This document shows, piece by piece, positions 56,857 to 64,000 of a stretch of DNA of 64,000 bases (the stretch's first letter is position 1; every line of letters starts with the position of its first letter). The notes under the pieces are model-generated. The model was not told the DNA's origin. It was given only the letters and a program-made list of their open reading frames with translations, and did not search any database. This DNA is from Pacificimonas sp036351775. Lineage in GTDB: Bacteria; Pseudomonadota; Alphaproteobacteria; Sphingomonadales; Sphingomonadaceae. Location of the stretch: NCBI GenBank assembly GCA_036351775.1, contig JAZBPX010000045.1, positions 59,189 to 123,188 on the forward strand, written 5' to 3'. The translations under genes and the position numbers were made by a program.

Positions 56857-58310
56857 TGACCGGGCCTTTCAAAGGTAACTTCGGTGGAATCGACGCCGCC
56901 ATCGTCATCAAGAGCGCGAAGGGTCAGGCCAAAGGGCTCGCGGTCCGCGCCCTCGCCCGGTGCGGCGACGAAAACGGGCACGGCCTTCACGCTGTCGGCA
57001 GGAACCAGCGTCCGCACGGTCCGCTCCGCATCGGCGCGCGAGCCGCCGCCCTGCCAGATGACGGCGCCGTCAAGGCCGGTCAGGCCGATCTCCATCAGGC
57101 GCGGACGGGTCTGCATATTCCGGATCTTGACGGTGAAGTCGTTGCGCACGTCACCGTCGGCGAGCTGTACATAGGGCGGGTTGCGGTCAGGCTGCGCGGC
57201 AATGTCGAGGCGCGCCCGGGTACCGACGGCAAACAGCATGGCGAGGCCGATGGCGGTCCAGATTACCAGGTAAATGATCGTTCGCGGGCGAAGGAGATAG
57301 GTCCAGGTCGGCGGCGCGGTCTTCCCGGCCTCCTCCAACTCCTGCTGTTCCAGCGTGGTATAGTCGATCAAGCCGCGCGGCCGGTCGATCTTCGCCATTA
57401 CGTCGTCGCAGGCGTCGATACACAGCGCGCAGGTGATGCAGCCGATCTGCGGCCCTTCCCGAATGTCGATTCCGGTCGGGCAGACGCTGACACATTTGTT
57501 GCAGTCGATGCAGTCGCCCCAGACTTCGTCCGGGCCGCGCTCCTTCTTCATGCCCTTCGTCCGGGGTTCGCCGCGCCACGCCCTGTAGGTGACGATCAGC
57601 GACTTCTCGTCCAGCATGGCGGTCTGGATACGCGGCCAGGGACACATGTAGATGCAAACCTGTTCGCGGAGGAACCCGCCCAGGATGAACGTGGTCATCG
57701 TGAGGACGAAAACCGTGGCATAGGCAACCGTCGCCGCCTGCCCCGTCACGAAATCGCGCGCGAGGGTGGGTGCGTCGGCAAAGTAGAAGATCCAGGCACC
57801 GCCGGTCAGAACGGCGATCACCAGCCAGACGCTCCATTTCGAAAGGCGCTTTGCGATCTTCCGCGGCGTCCACTTCGCGCGCTGCAGCCGAATCTGTGCA
57901 TTGCGATCGCCGTCGATCCAGCGTTCGACATGCTGATAGAGATCGGTCCACACCGTCTGCGGGCAGGCATAGCCGCACCAGGCGCGCCCTACCGCGGAGG
58001 TCACGAGGAACAGGCCAATCCCCGCCATCACCAGAAGGCCGAGAACATAGTAGAATTCGTGCGGCCAGATCTCGATGCCGAACATGAAGAAGCGGCGATT
58101 GCCGAGGTCCACCAGAACCGCCTGGTCCGGCGCGTAGGGCCCCCGGTCCCACCGCAGCCACGGGGTAATGTAATAGATCGCCAGCGTGACGATCATGATG
58201 CCCCACTTCAGGTTGCGGAAATTGCCGCGCACCGCCTGCGGAAAGACACCCTTGCGCTTCTCGTAAAGCTGCGGCGCCTCCGGCTCTGTCAGAATGTCAG
58301 GGCCGCTCAT
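56853..58310 (-). CDS. ccoG: cbb3 assembly ferredoxin-like protein CcoG/FixG
   Basis: A 485-residue membrane-bound iron-sulfur protein that reduces copper for cbb3 assembly. It has several helices in the first 220 residues (CPQTVW motif), two 4Fe-4S ligand sets (CIDCNKCVSVCP and CITCALCIDACDD) in the cytoplasm and a C-terminal immunoglobulin-like periplasmic domain after TYLLRPRTIIYLVIW. Start ATG 58310 overlaps the end of ccoP by 14 bases; a longer frame is unconserved. Confidence 0.94.
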   Translation of the reverse strand: MSGPDILTEPEAPQLYEKRKGVFPQAVRGNFRNLKWGIMIVTLAIYYITPWLRWDRGPYAPDQAVLVDLGNRRFFMFGIEIWPHEFYYVLGLLVMAGIGLFLVTSAVGRAWCGYACPQTVWTDLYQHVERWIDGDRNAQIRLQRAKWTPRKIAKRLSKWSVWLVIAVLTGGAWIFYFADAPTLARDFVTGQAATVAYATVFVLTMTTFILGGFLREQVCIYMCPWPRIQTAMLDEKSLIVTYRAWRGEPRTKGMKKERGPDEVWGDCIDCNKCVSVCPTGIDIREGPQIGCITCALCIDACDDVMAKIDRPRGLIDYTTLEQQELEEAGKTAPPTWTYLLRPRTIIYLVIWTAIGLAMLFAVGTRARLDIAAQPDRNPPYVQLADGDVRNDFTVKIRNMQTRPRLMEIGLTGLDGAVIWQGGGSRADAERTVRTLVPADSVKAVPVFVAAPGEGADREPFGLTLRALDDDGGVDSTEVTFERPGQ

Positions 58311-59229
58311 CGACATCCACGGCCGGGTTTTCGGCCACCTCCACGAAGTTTTCACCGCCGCCCAGCGAATGGACGTAGACGGACAGCATCTTGATCTCGG
58401 CAGGATTGAGGATCTCGCCAAAACGCGGCATCACGCCGAAGCGGCTGTTCCAGAGCGTTTCTCGGATCGACTGCACGTCGCCGCCGTACAGCCAGATCGC
58501 GTCGGTCAGGTTCGGCGCGCCCTGCTCGCGGTCGCCCGAACCGTCCGCCATGTGACAGGTGGCGCACTGCTGCTGGAAGATCGCGGCCCCGCGGGCGGAG
58601 GCTTCGTTCGCCGGATCCTGCCCGCTGATCGCGCGCACATGGGCCGTGACGTCGTTGATCTGCTGTTCGGTCAACAGGCCGTCATTGCCGAAAATAGGCA
58701 TCATCGACTGGCGCGTCTCGTCATGCTCCGGATTCCGAATGCCATGTTCCAGCGTGTATTCGATTGCCTTCAGATCGCCGCCCCACAGCCATTCGTCATC
58801 GTTCAGGTTGGGATAGCCGATACCGCCCGCCGCGCCGGTGCCGTGGCACTGGACGCAGTAGGTCTTGTAGAGGCTTTCGCCGCCGACCTGCGCGAACCGC
58901 AGCAGTTCGGCATCGGCAGGGATGCGCTCGATCGGCGTTGCGGCAAGGCGGCGCAGGACCGGTGCGCGGCGTTCGCGTTCTTCGGCCAGTTCCTCGGCAA
59001 GCTGCTCTTCGCTCGACCAGCCGAGAAGACCCTTCGTGTAGCCGGTGATGCCGGGCCAGGCCGGATAGGCGAACGTATAGAGAATGCCCCAGATAACGGT
59101 GGCGTAAAAGGTCCACAGCCACCAGCGCGGCAGCGGCGTGTTCAACTCCTCGATGCCGTCCCACTCGTGCCCGACGGTTTCGGTGCCGGTCGGTTCGTCG
59201 ATGCGCTTGTTTTCCGTGGTCTCTGCCAT
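58297..59229 (-). CDS. ccoP: cbb3 oxidase subunit CcoP, diheme cytochrome c
   Basis: A 310-residue subunit with one N-terminal transmembrane helix (WWLWTFYATVIWGILYTFA) and two cytochrome c domains, haem sites CVQCH and CATCH. It hands electrons from soluble cytochrome c to CcoO. The segment NTPLPRWWLWTF before the helix is a CcoP hallmark. The start at 59229 lies behind GAGGATC and one base after ccoQ's stop codon. Confidence 0.95.
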   Translation of the reverse strand: MAETTENKRIDEPTGTETVGHEWDGIEELNTPLPRWWLWTFYATVIWGILYTFAYPAWPGITGYTKGLLGWSSEEQLAEELAEERERRAPVLRRLAATPIERIPADAELLRFAQVGGESLYKTYCVQCHGTGAAGGIGYPNLNDDEWLWGGDLKAIEYTLEHGIRNPEHDETRQSMMPIFGNDGLLTEQQINDVTAHVRAISGQDPANEASARGAAIFQQQCATCHMADGSGDREQGAPNLTDAIWLYGGDVQSIRETLWNSRFGVMPRFGEILNPAEIKMLSVYVHSLGGGENFVEVAENPAVDVDERP

Positions 59230-59230
59230 C

Positions 59231-59395
59231 TTACTGATCCTCATCGAAAATCATCTGGCGAGCGCGCTCGTTCCCGCGCCGGGAGCGCGGCAGGAACACC
59301 CAGCCGCACAGGATCAGGTACAGCACCACCATCGCGGCCAGGCCGTAGCTGTCGGCAAAATGCCGGAACGCTTCGTAGGAGATTTCCCAGCTCAT
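59231..59395 (-). CDS. ccoQ: cbb3 oxidase small subunit CcoQ
   Basis: A 54-residue protein starting MSWEISYEAFRHFADSYG with one transmembrane helix (AAMVVLYLILCGWVFLP) and a basic C-terminus (RSRRGNERARQM). It overlaps ccoO by four bases (ATGA) and ends one base before ccoP. Short length keeps it below the limits of many gene finders, but length, topology and position match CcoQ, which stabilises the oxidase complex. Confidence 0.93.
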   Translation of the reverse strand: MSWEISYEAFRHFADSYGLAAMVVLYLILCGWVFLPRSRRGNERARQMIFDEDQ

Positions 59396-60129
59396 TGGCT
59401 CAGCTCCTCGAACGGCTCGGCGAACTCGAAATCGATCTGTGTGCCGAGCATCTGCAGGTAGGCGACCAGTGCATCCATTTCGGTAATGCGGCGGGGGTCG
59501 CCGTCATAATCGCGGACCTGCGCGCCGGGGTAGAATGCCTGCAGGTCGGGGCCGAACCCGTCTGCATCGGCCTGCAGTTTCAGATGCTCAGCCGCCGCCT
59601 CGATCTGCTCGTCGGTATAGGGAACGCCGACCCGCCGCAGCGCCGCCAGGTGCGCACCGGGATCGTCGAGGTCCAGGGAACGCTTTGCCAGGAAGGCATA
59701 GGTCGGCATGATCGATTCCGGCACGACCGACCGGGGATCGATCAGGTGCTGGACATGCCATTCGTCGGAATAGCGACCGCCGACGCGCGCGAGGTCCGGA
59801 CCGGTGCGCTTCGACCCCCACTGGAACGGGTGGTCGTACATGCTTTCCGCCGACAGGGAATAGTGGCCGTAGCGGTCTACCTCGTCGCGGAACGGGCGCA
59901 CCATCTGGCTGTGACAGCCATAGCACCCCTCCCGGATATAAATGTTGCGGCCCGCCAGTTCGAGCGGGGTGTAGGGTCGGACGCCCTCCACCTCCTCGAC
60001 CGTTTCCTCGATCCAGAACAGGGGCGCGATCTCGACGATACCGCCGATAATGACTGCGATCAGTGAGAACACCGCCAGCAGCGTGACGTTGCGTTCGAGT
60101 TTCTTGTGCTTTTCGGTGAAGGAGGTCAT
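59392..60129 (-). CDS. ccoO: cbb3 oxidase subunit CcoO, monoheme cytochrome c
   Basis: A 245-residue subunit with one N-terminal helix and a single haem-binding CYGCH in NIYIREGCYGCHSQMV, plus the axial methionine in PESIMPTYAFL. It transfers electrons to the haem-copper centre of CcoN. ATG 60129 has GGAGAGGGG upstream and follows the ccoN stop by 13 bases. Confidence 0.95.
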   Translation of the reverse strand: MTSFTEKHKKLERNVTLLAVFSLIAVIIGGIVEIAPLFWIEETVEEVEGVRPYTPLELAGRNIYIREGCYGCHSQMVRPFRDEVDRYGHYSLSAESMYDHPFQWGSKRTGPDLARVGGRYSDEWHVQHLIDPRSVVPESIMPTYAFLAKRSLDLDDPGAHLAALRRVGVPYTDEQIEAAAEHLKLQADADGFGPDLQAFYPGAQVRDYDGDPRRITEMDALVAYLQMLGTQIDFEFAEPFEELSQ

Positions 60130-60142
60130 CGAACCCCTCTCC

Positions 60143-61798
60143 TTATTCTGCGGGCTGCGCGACCGCGGGGCGGTCGGCAGCTTCGTCATAGGGCGCGCTT
60201 CGCATCGGCTTCTCGTCGCGGACCCGGCCCGCGATCGTCATCCAGATGTTGAAGACCATGATCGCGGCACCGGCGAAGTAGAGAAGGCCGCCGGTCGCCC
60301 GTACGAGGTACATGGGCAGCATGGCCTCCGTGACCTCAGAGAAGGCGTAAACCAGGTAGCCGTCGGCGCCGTATTCGCGCCACATCAGGCCCTGCATGAT
60401 GCCCGCGACCCACATCGACGCGGCGTAAAGAACGATGCCGACCGTCGCGAGCCAGAAGTGCCAGTTCACCATGCGCAGCGAATAAAGCCGCTCCTGCTTC
60501 CAGAGGCGCGGTACGAGGAAATAAAGCGCCGCGAAGGTGATCATGCCGTTCCAGCCCAGCGCGCCGGAATGGACGTGCCCGACCGTCCAGTCGGTATAAT
60601 GCGACAGGCTGTTGACGCTGCGGATGGATAGCATCGGCCCCTCGAACGTGGACATGCCGTAGAAGGCGAGCGCCATCACCATCATGCGGATGATTGGATC
60701 GGTGCGGATCTTGTCCCACGCCCCGTTCAGCGTCATCAGGCCGTTGATCATGCCGCCCCAGCTGGGCATCCACAGCATGATCGAAAACACCATGCCAAGC
60801 GTCTGCGCCCAGTCGGGAAGCGCGGTGTAGTGAAGGTGGTGCGGACCCGCCCAGATGTAGAGGAAGATCAGCGACCAGAAGTGGATGATCGACAGGCGGT
60901 AGCTGTAGATCGGCCGGTCCGCCTGTTTCGGCACGAAATAGTACATCATGGCCAAAAAGCCGGCGGTCAGGAAGAAGCCGACCGCATTGTGCCCGTACCA
61001 CCACTGCGTCAGCGCGTCCTGAACGCCCGCAAAGGCGGAATAGCTCTTCGACCCCAGCAGGCTGACCGGCATCGAAAGGCCGTTCACCAGGTGCAGCATC
61101 GCGACGGTCAGAATGAAGCTGAGGTAGAACCAGTTCGCGACGTAGATGTGTGGTTCGGACCGCTTTACGATGGTGCCGATGAAGACGGCGGCATAGGCGA
61201 CCCAGACGATGGTCAGCCAGATATCCACATACCATTCCGGCTCGGCATATTCCTTCGACTGCGTAATGCCGAGGAGATAGCCGGTGGCCGCGAGGACGAT
61301 GAAGAGCTGGTAGCCCCAGAACACGAAGCGGGCGAGGCCGGGAAAGGCGAGGCGCGCACGGCAGGTGCGCTGCACCACGTAAAAGCTCGTCGCCAGCAGC
61401 GCGTTGCCGCCGAAGGCGAAAATCACGGCTGACGTATGGAGCGGGCGAAGGCGGCCGAAGTTGAAATAGGGTTCGACGTTCAGCACGGGAAAGGCGAGCT
61501 GCAGAGCGATCAGGAGGCCCGCGGCAAGGCCCGCGATTCCCCAGAAGGACGTTGCGATCACGCCCCAGCGGATCGGCTCGTCATCATAAAGGCCGGGATC
61601 GGGCGGGGCCCGCAGGATGCGGCCCGAGACCTTCTCGAAATCCGTATTCGACAGCGTGACCCACGCCACGACCAGTGCCGCCGCCCCGATGATCGCCATG
61701 TGGATGGCAAAGCCGCGGTCCGCCGACAGCAGAACCGCCAGCATGGTCAGCAGGAACAGGCTGAACCAGCCGAAGGCCCTGGCTACGATTACGTCCAT
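60143..61798 (-). CDS. ccoN: cbb3-type cytochrome c oxidase catalytic subunit CcoN
   Basis: The haem-copper subunit of the high-affinity terminal oxidase, 551 residues with about 12 to 14 helices. Conserved histidines for low-spin haem, CuB and haem b3 appear in LRPLHTSAVIFAFGGNALLA, WYGHNAVGFFLTAGFLAMMY, YIWAGPHHLHYTALPDWAQ and VGHVHSGALGWNGM. A preceding extra helix pair resembles the longer CcoN type. It heads the cluster, and the only intergenic promoter region lies in front of it (61799-62109). Confidence 0.96.
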   Translation of the reverse strand: MDVIVARAFGWFSLFLLTMLAVLLSADRGFAIHMAIIGAAALVVAWVTLSNTDFEKVSGRILRAPPDPGLYDDEPIRWGVIATSFWGIAGLAAGLLIALQLAFPVLNVEPYFNFGRLRPLHTSAVIFAFGGNALLATSFYVVQRTCRARLAFPGLARFVFWGYQLFIVLAATGYLLGITQSKEYAEPEWYVDIWLTIVWVAYAAVFIGTIVKRSEPHIYVANWFYLSFILTVAMLHLVNGLSMPVSLLGSKSYSAFAGVQDALTQWWYGHNAVGFFLTAGFLAMMYYFVPKQADRPIYSYRLSIIHFWSLIFLYIWAGPHHLHYTALPDWAQTLGMVFSIMLWMPSWGGMINGLMTLNGAWDKIRTDPIIRMMVMALAFYGMSTFEGPMLSIRSVNSLSHYTDWTVGHVHSGALGWNGMITFAALYFLVPRLWKQERLYSLRMVNWHFWLATVGIVLYAASMWVAGIMQGLMWREYGADGYLVYAFSEVTEAMLPMYLVRATGGLLYFAGAAIMVFNIWMTIAGRVRDEKPMRSAPYDEAADRPAVAQPAE

Positions 61799-61882
61799 GA
61801 ACTGCGCCCCCGCAGATGCGGCGCCCGAACTGCCGGACGCACCTAGAATGGGCGCAATCTGATGCGGTACGCGGCCCGGTTA

Positions 61883-61896
61883 TTGACCGCGGTCAA
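61883..61896. promoter_or_regulatory. FNR/FixK-like box in front of ccoN
   Basis: TTGACCGCGGTCAA is a perfect 14-base palindrome with the same TTGAC-N4-GTCAA form as the hemN site, about 85 bases upstream of ccoN. The 311-base stretch 61799-62109 otherwise holds an A-run, an 11-base tandem repeat (TTCGCGTAAAA twice, about 62000-62021) and the icd terminator; I see no gene in it. Confidence 0.7.
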
Positions 61897-62013
61897 ACTC
61901 GCGCCACGAAATGCTGCAGCGCCGCAAAAAAAAAGCGCTGCGCCGCGGCGGTTCGGGACGCCCAGCCGGTCCTGTACCGGCTACACGACAATGTCCCCGT
62001 TCGCGTAAAATTC

Positions 62014-62058
62014 GCGTAAAAGAAGAAGGGTGCCGCGCCTGGCAGCGCAGCACCCTTC
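62014..62058 (-). terminator. Rho-independent terminator of icd
   Basis: On the minus strand GAAGGGTGC and GCACCCTTC arms (62058-62050 and 62033-62025) form a stem with a GC-rich loop, followed by TTCTTTTACG. It stands about 50 bases after the icd stop. Confidence 0.75.
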
Positions 62059-62109
62059 GGTTCCTGAGCGCGGCGGGCTGGTTTCCCTGCACGCCGCAGA
62101 GGGCGGCCT

Positions 62110-63603
62110 CTACTGACCCTGGCCGAGGGAGTAGCCCGCCTCGCCGTCGAAGCTGTAGAGCTGTTCGGTCTTTACGAAATCGATCCCGGCGAGCGTCAGG
62201 CGGCGCTGCAGTTCGACGACCATGGCGCGGTTCATCGTCAGGTGACCCTGCGGCTGAAAGCGGCAGCGCCAGTGATCGGTGCAGAAGGTGGCCGGATTGC
62301 CGTTCGGCCAGACCTTCACCCCGCGGTTGGTGATCATCTTCAAAGGCAAGAGACCGGCGGTTGCCACCTGGATGTCGCGGGCCAGCGCGTCAGGGTCAGC
62401 CTCGCTCATGACGAAGATGTCGACGCCCTCCAGCTTGCGCTCGGCCTTCGGCCTGCTGCTGCGAGACGGGGCGGACGAGCCGGCGGCCCGCTTGCCGTCC
62501 TCATAGTCGACCGCGGCGAAGGTGCCGGGCTTCTGGTCCAGCCGCTCTATGACCGCATCGGCAAAAGCTTCGGTGCCGAGCTTCGCTTTCGAAACGCCCT
62601 CGCGGTAGATGTCGCCCGGGTGCAGGCCGTCCTCGATGGTCTTGAGCCAGGCGTTGTGAATGCGGCTGGCCACCTTGCCCTGCCCCAGATGCGTCAGCAT
62701 CAGGACACCGGCGAGGATCAGGCCCGAGGGGTTCGCGACGCCCTGTCCCGAAATGTCCGGGGCCGAGCCGTGGATCGCCTCGAACATCGACAGCCGCTCA
62801 CCGATGTTGGCGGAAGCGCCAAGACCGACGGAGCCGGTCAGTTCAGCGGCAATGTCGGACACGATGTCGCCGTAGAGGTTGCTGGTCACGATCACGTCGA
62901 AATCCTGCGGCCGCGCGGCGAGGCGGGCAGCGGCGATGTCGATGATCATGTGGTCCTGCTCGATCTCCGGGTACTCTTTGCCGATCTCGGCGAAGACATC
63001 CTGGAACAGGCCGTCGGTCAGCTTCATGATGTTGCTCTTGGTAAAGCAGGTGACCTTCTTGCGGCCGTTTGCCTTTGCATATTCGAAGGCGTGGCGGACG
63101 ATCCGCTCACAGCCCGGACGGCTGACCAGCTTCAGGCACTGATAGACCTCATGCGTCTGGCGGTGCTCGATGCCGGCGTAGAGGTCTTCCTCATTCTCGC
63201 GGACGATCACAACGTCCAGCTCCGGATGCAGCGTGGAAACCGCGGGGGCGAGAGACCGGCACGGGCGAACATTCGCGAACAGGCCAAGCGTCTTGCGAAG
63301 CGTTACGTTCAGGCTCTTGTAGCCCGAGCCGAGCGGCGTCGTGATCGGCCCCTTGAACAGGGCGTCGGCCTTCGCCAGCACCTCCCACGCCTCATCGGCG
63401 ATGCCGGAGGAATGGCCGGACAGGTAAACCTCTTCGCCAACCGCGATCGGCACGGCCTCGAACTTTGCGCCTGCATCGTCGAGTACGCGGAGCGCGGCAT
63501 CCATGATCTCCGGTCCGATGCCGTCGCCATGCGCGATTGCAATACGCGGCAGGGTGCGGGCTTGGATCGTCTGGGCGGTCGCTTCGGCGGGGATGGTGGC
63601 CAT
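62110..63603 (-). CDS. icd: Isocitrate dehydrogenase, long single-chain type
   Basis: A 497-residue TCA-cycle enzyme that makes 2-oxoglutarate. It matches the isopropylmalate/isocitrate dehydrogenase family, with IAHGDGIGPEIMDAALRVL near the N-terminus, the substrate loop GYKSLNVTLRKTLGLFANVR, LDVVIVRENEEDLYAGIEHR, the metal-binding DVIVTSNLYGDIVSDIAAEL and EAIHGSAPDISGQGVANPSG. The C-terminal 150 residues form the additional domain of the Thermus/Rickettsia-like type. Cofactor use (NAD or NADP) is not decided from the motif I can see. It is divergent from a LysR-type gene. Confidence 0.94.
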   Translation of the reverse strand: MATIPAEATAQTIQARTLPRIAIAHGDGIGPEIMDAALRVLDDAGAKFEAVPIAVGEEVYLSGHSSGIADEAWEVLAKADALFKGPITTPLGSGYKSLNVTLRKTLGLFANVRPCRSLAPAVSTLHPELDVVIVRENEEDLYAGIEHRQTHEVYQCLKLVSRPGCERIVRHAFEYAKANGRKKVTCFTKSNIMKLTDGLFQDVFAEIGKEYPEIEQDHMIIDIAAARLAARPQDFDVIVTSNLYGDIVSDIAAELTGSVGLGASANIGERLSMFEAIHGSAPDISGQGVANPSGLILAGVLMLTHLGQGKVASRIHNAWLKTIEDGLHPGDIYREGVSKAKLGTEAFADAVIERLDQKPGTFAAVDYEDGKRAAGSSAPSRSSRPKAERKLEGVDIFVMSEADPDALARDIQVATAGLLPLKMITNRGVKVWPNGNPATFCTDHWRCRFQPQGHLTMNRAMVVELQRRLTLAGIDFVKTEQLYSFDGEAGYSLGQGQ

Positions 63604-63649
63604 GATGTGCTGCTCCTGTTTGCTATGTTCTCGACCTAAAAAGCGCGCC

Positions 63650-63661
63650 TTCCAAATGGAA
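63650..63661. promoter_or_regulatory. Inverted repeat between icd and the LysR gene
   Basis: TTCCA-AA-TGGAA in the 96-base gap between the two divergent genes. A further TTCCATTAAGAA lies about 20 bases downstream. These could be parts of a LysR-type operator, but the usual T-N11-A core is not clear. Confidence 0.3.
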
Positions 63662-63699
63662 ATTGATAATCGAGAAGACTTCCATTAAGAATCTCAATA

Positions 63700-64000
63700 G
63701 TGAGCGCATATGATCTCAATCCTGCCTGCCTTCGCGCCTTCGTGACGGTCGCCGAAGTCGGCAGCTTTACCGCGGCGGCGGAGCGAGTGGGGCGCGGCCA
63801 GTCCGCCATTTCGCTCCAGGTGAAGCGGCTGGAGGATCAGCTTGGCGTTGAGCTGCTCGACCGGCGCACCCGCCAGATCGGGCTGACCCCGGCCGGTGAG
63901 CGCCTGATCGACCAGGCGCGGCAGATCCTGGCGCTGCACCGCAGTCTCGCCGCCAGCGCGGCAATGCCGGAAGTCTCCGGGGCGGTGCGGCTCGGTGTGC
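63700..64000 (+). CDS. LysR-family transcriptional regulator (C-terminus beyond window)
   Basis: From the GTG at 63700 the frame reads through to the window edge, about 100 residues. It shows the LysR winged helix (LRAFVTVAEVGSFTAAAERV, then GRGQSAISLQVKRLEDQLGV, ELLDRRTRQIGLTPAGERLI) and the start of the linker helix. The effector domain is outside. The gene is divergent from icd, which it may regulate, or a further target upstream. No good ribosome-binding site is seen before the GTG. Confidence 0.88.
   Translation, partial: MSAYDLNPACLRAFVTVAEVGSFTAAAERVGRGQSAISLQVKRLEDQLGVELLDRRTRQIGLTPAGERLIDQARQILALHRSLAASAAMPEVSGAVRLGV

Noticed and set aside
56856..60066. Two long plus-strand frames opposite ccoG and ccoP/ccoO
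   Set aside because: Antisense of conserved cco genes, no motifs or ribosome-binding sites.
61925..62021. A-run and TTCGCGTAAAA tandem repeat as an RNA gene or phase-variable tract
   Set aside because: The tandem repeat has only two copies and overlaps the U-tract side of the icd terminator; nothing else supports a gene.
62242..63639. 465-codon plus-strand frame opposite icd
   Set aside because: Antisense shadow; begins within icd and lacks any family features.
1..64000. tRNA genes, insertion sequences or prophage
   Set aside because: Looking on both strands I found no tRNA-like T-arm plus CCA-end structures, transposase genes or phage genes.

Overview
The window is GC-rich (most codons end in G or C), densely coding chromosomal DNA of an alphaproteobacterium, most likely Sphingomonadales or a close relative. 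Supporting this are a CtrA-pathway phosphotransferase (chpT), a PhyR/NepR/EcfG general stress response locus with a PhyP-like sensor, many HisKA_2-type kinases, the rpoH-rluD-M67 peptidase neighbourhood and intergenic hairpin repeats of the kind common in sphingomonads. I saw no tRNA, rRNA, CRISPR array, prophage or insertion sequence. The window reads as core genome with a few accessory insertions.

Layout. 1-1139: 3' truncated PAS/HisKA_2 kinase. 1343-4406: queuosine precursor genes queC, queE and queF around a diguanylate cyclase. 4507-7893: sulfurtransferase, cystathionine beta-lyase and MscS channel. 8161-11456: a secreted RTX/beta-helix protein divergent from a membrane-anchored winged-helix regulator, with three 11-bp-phased repeats between them. 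11621-13795: proton-pumping pyrophosphatase. 13954-18677: J-domain protein, nudC, the SRP RNA gene, dnaX, ybaB and a NaChBac-type sodium channel. 18678-19205: a repeat nest. 19206-22676: mtgA, rpoH, rluD, an M67 peptidase and a frameshifted cold-shock gene. 22766-28515: chpT, a CtrA box and the operon cheA-W-Y-B-R. 28445-31238: SDR, EamA transporter, amidase and RNase P RNA. 31561-36220: lptF, lptG, a fatty acid hydroxylase-like protein and a GNAT-like protein. 36217-36791: a MazF/MazE-like toxin-antitoxin pair with its operator. 36843-43235: xth, erpA, an M23 peptidase, a ferritin-like protein, bcp and glnE. 43286-47032: the general stress locus. 47056-52329: xpaC/telA, a Crp/Fnr regulator, isovaleryl-CoA dehydrogenase and an FAD reductase. 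52434-61798: a complete ccoNOQP-ccoGHIS-hemN cluster for a cbb3 oxidase. 62110-64000: icd and a divergent, truncated LysR regulator.

How the parts work together. The cco cluster builds a high-affinity terminal oxidase; palindromes of the form TTGAC-N4-GTCAA lie in front of ccoN and hemN, so FNR/FixK-type control by oxygen is likely. The che operon begins just after a perfect TTAA-N7-TTAA CtrA site that overlaps the chpT stop codon, which links chemotaxis to the cell-cycle phosphorelay. In the stress locus, nepR and the sensor gene each carry a GGAAC-N17-GTT box very close to the start codon, suggesting EcfG feedback. Three short or non-standard genes are easy to miss: a 45-residue single-span membrane protein between phyR and ecfG, the 54-residue ccoQ, and a cold-shock gene that needs a one-base frameshift.

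The points most worth following up are the degenerate ATP site of the PhyP-like sensor, the small membrane protein in the stress locus, the phased operator between the RTX gene and its regulator, and the CtrA box in front of the che operon.
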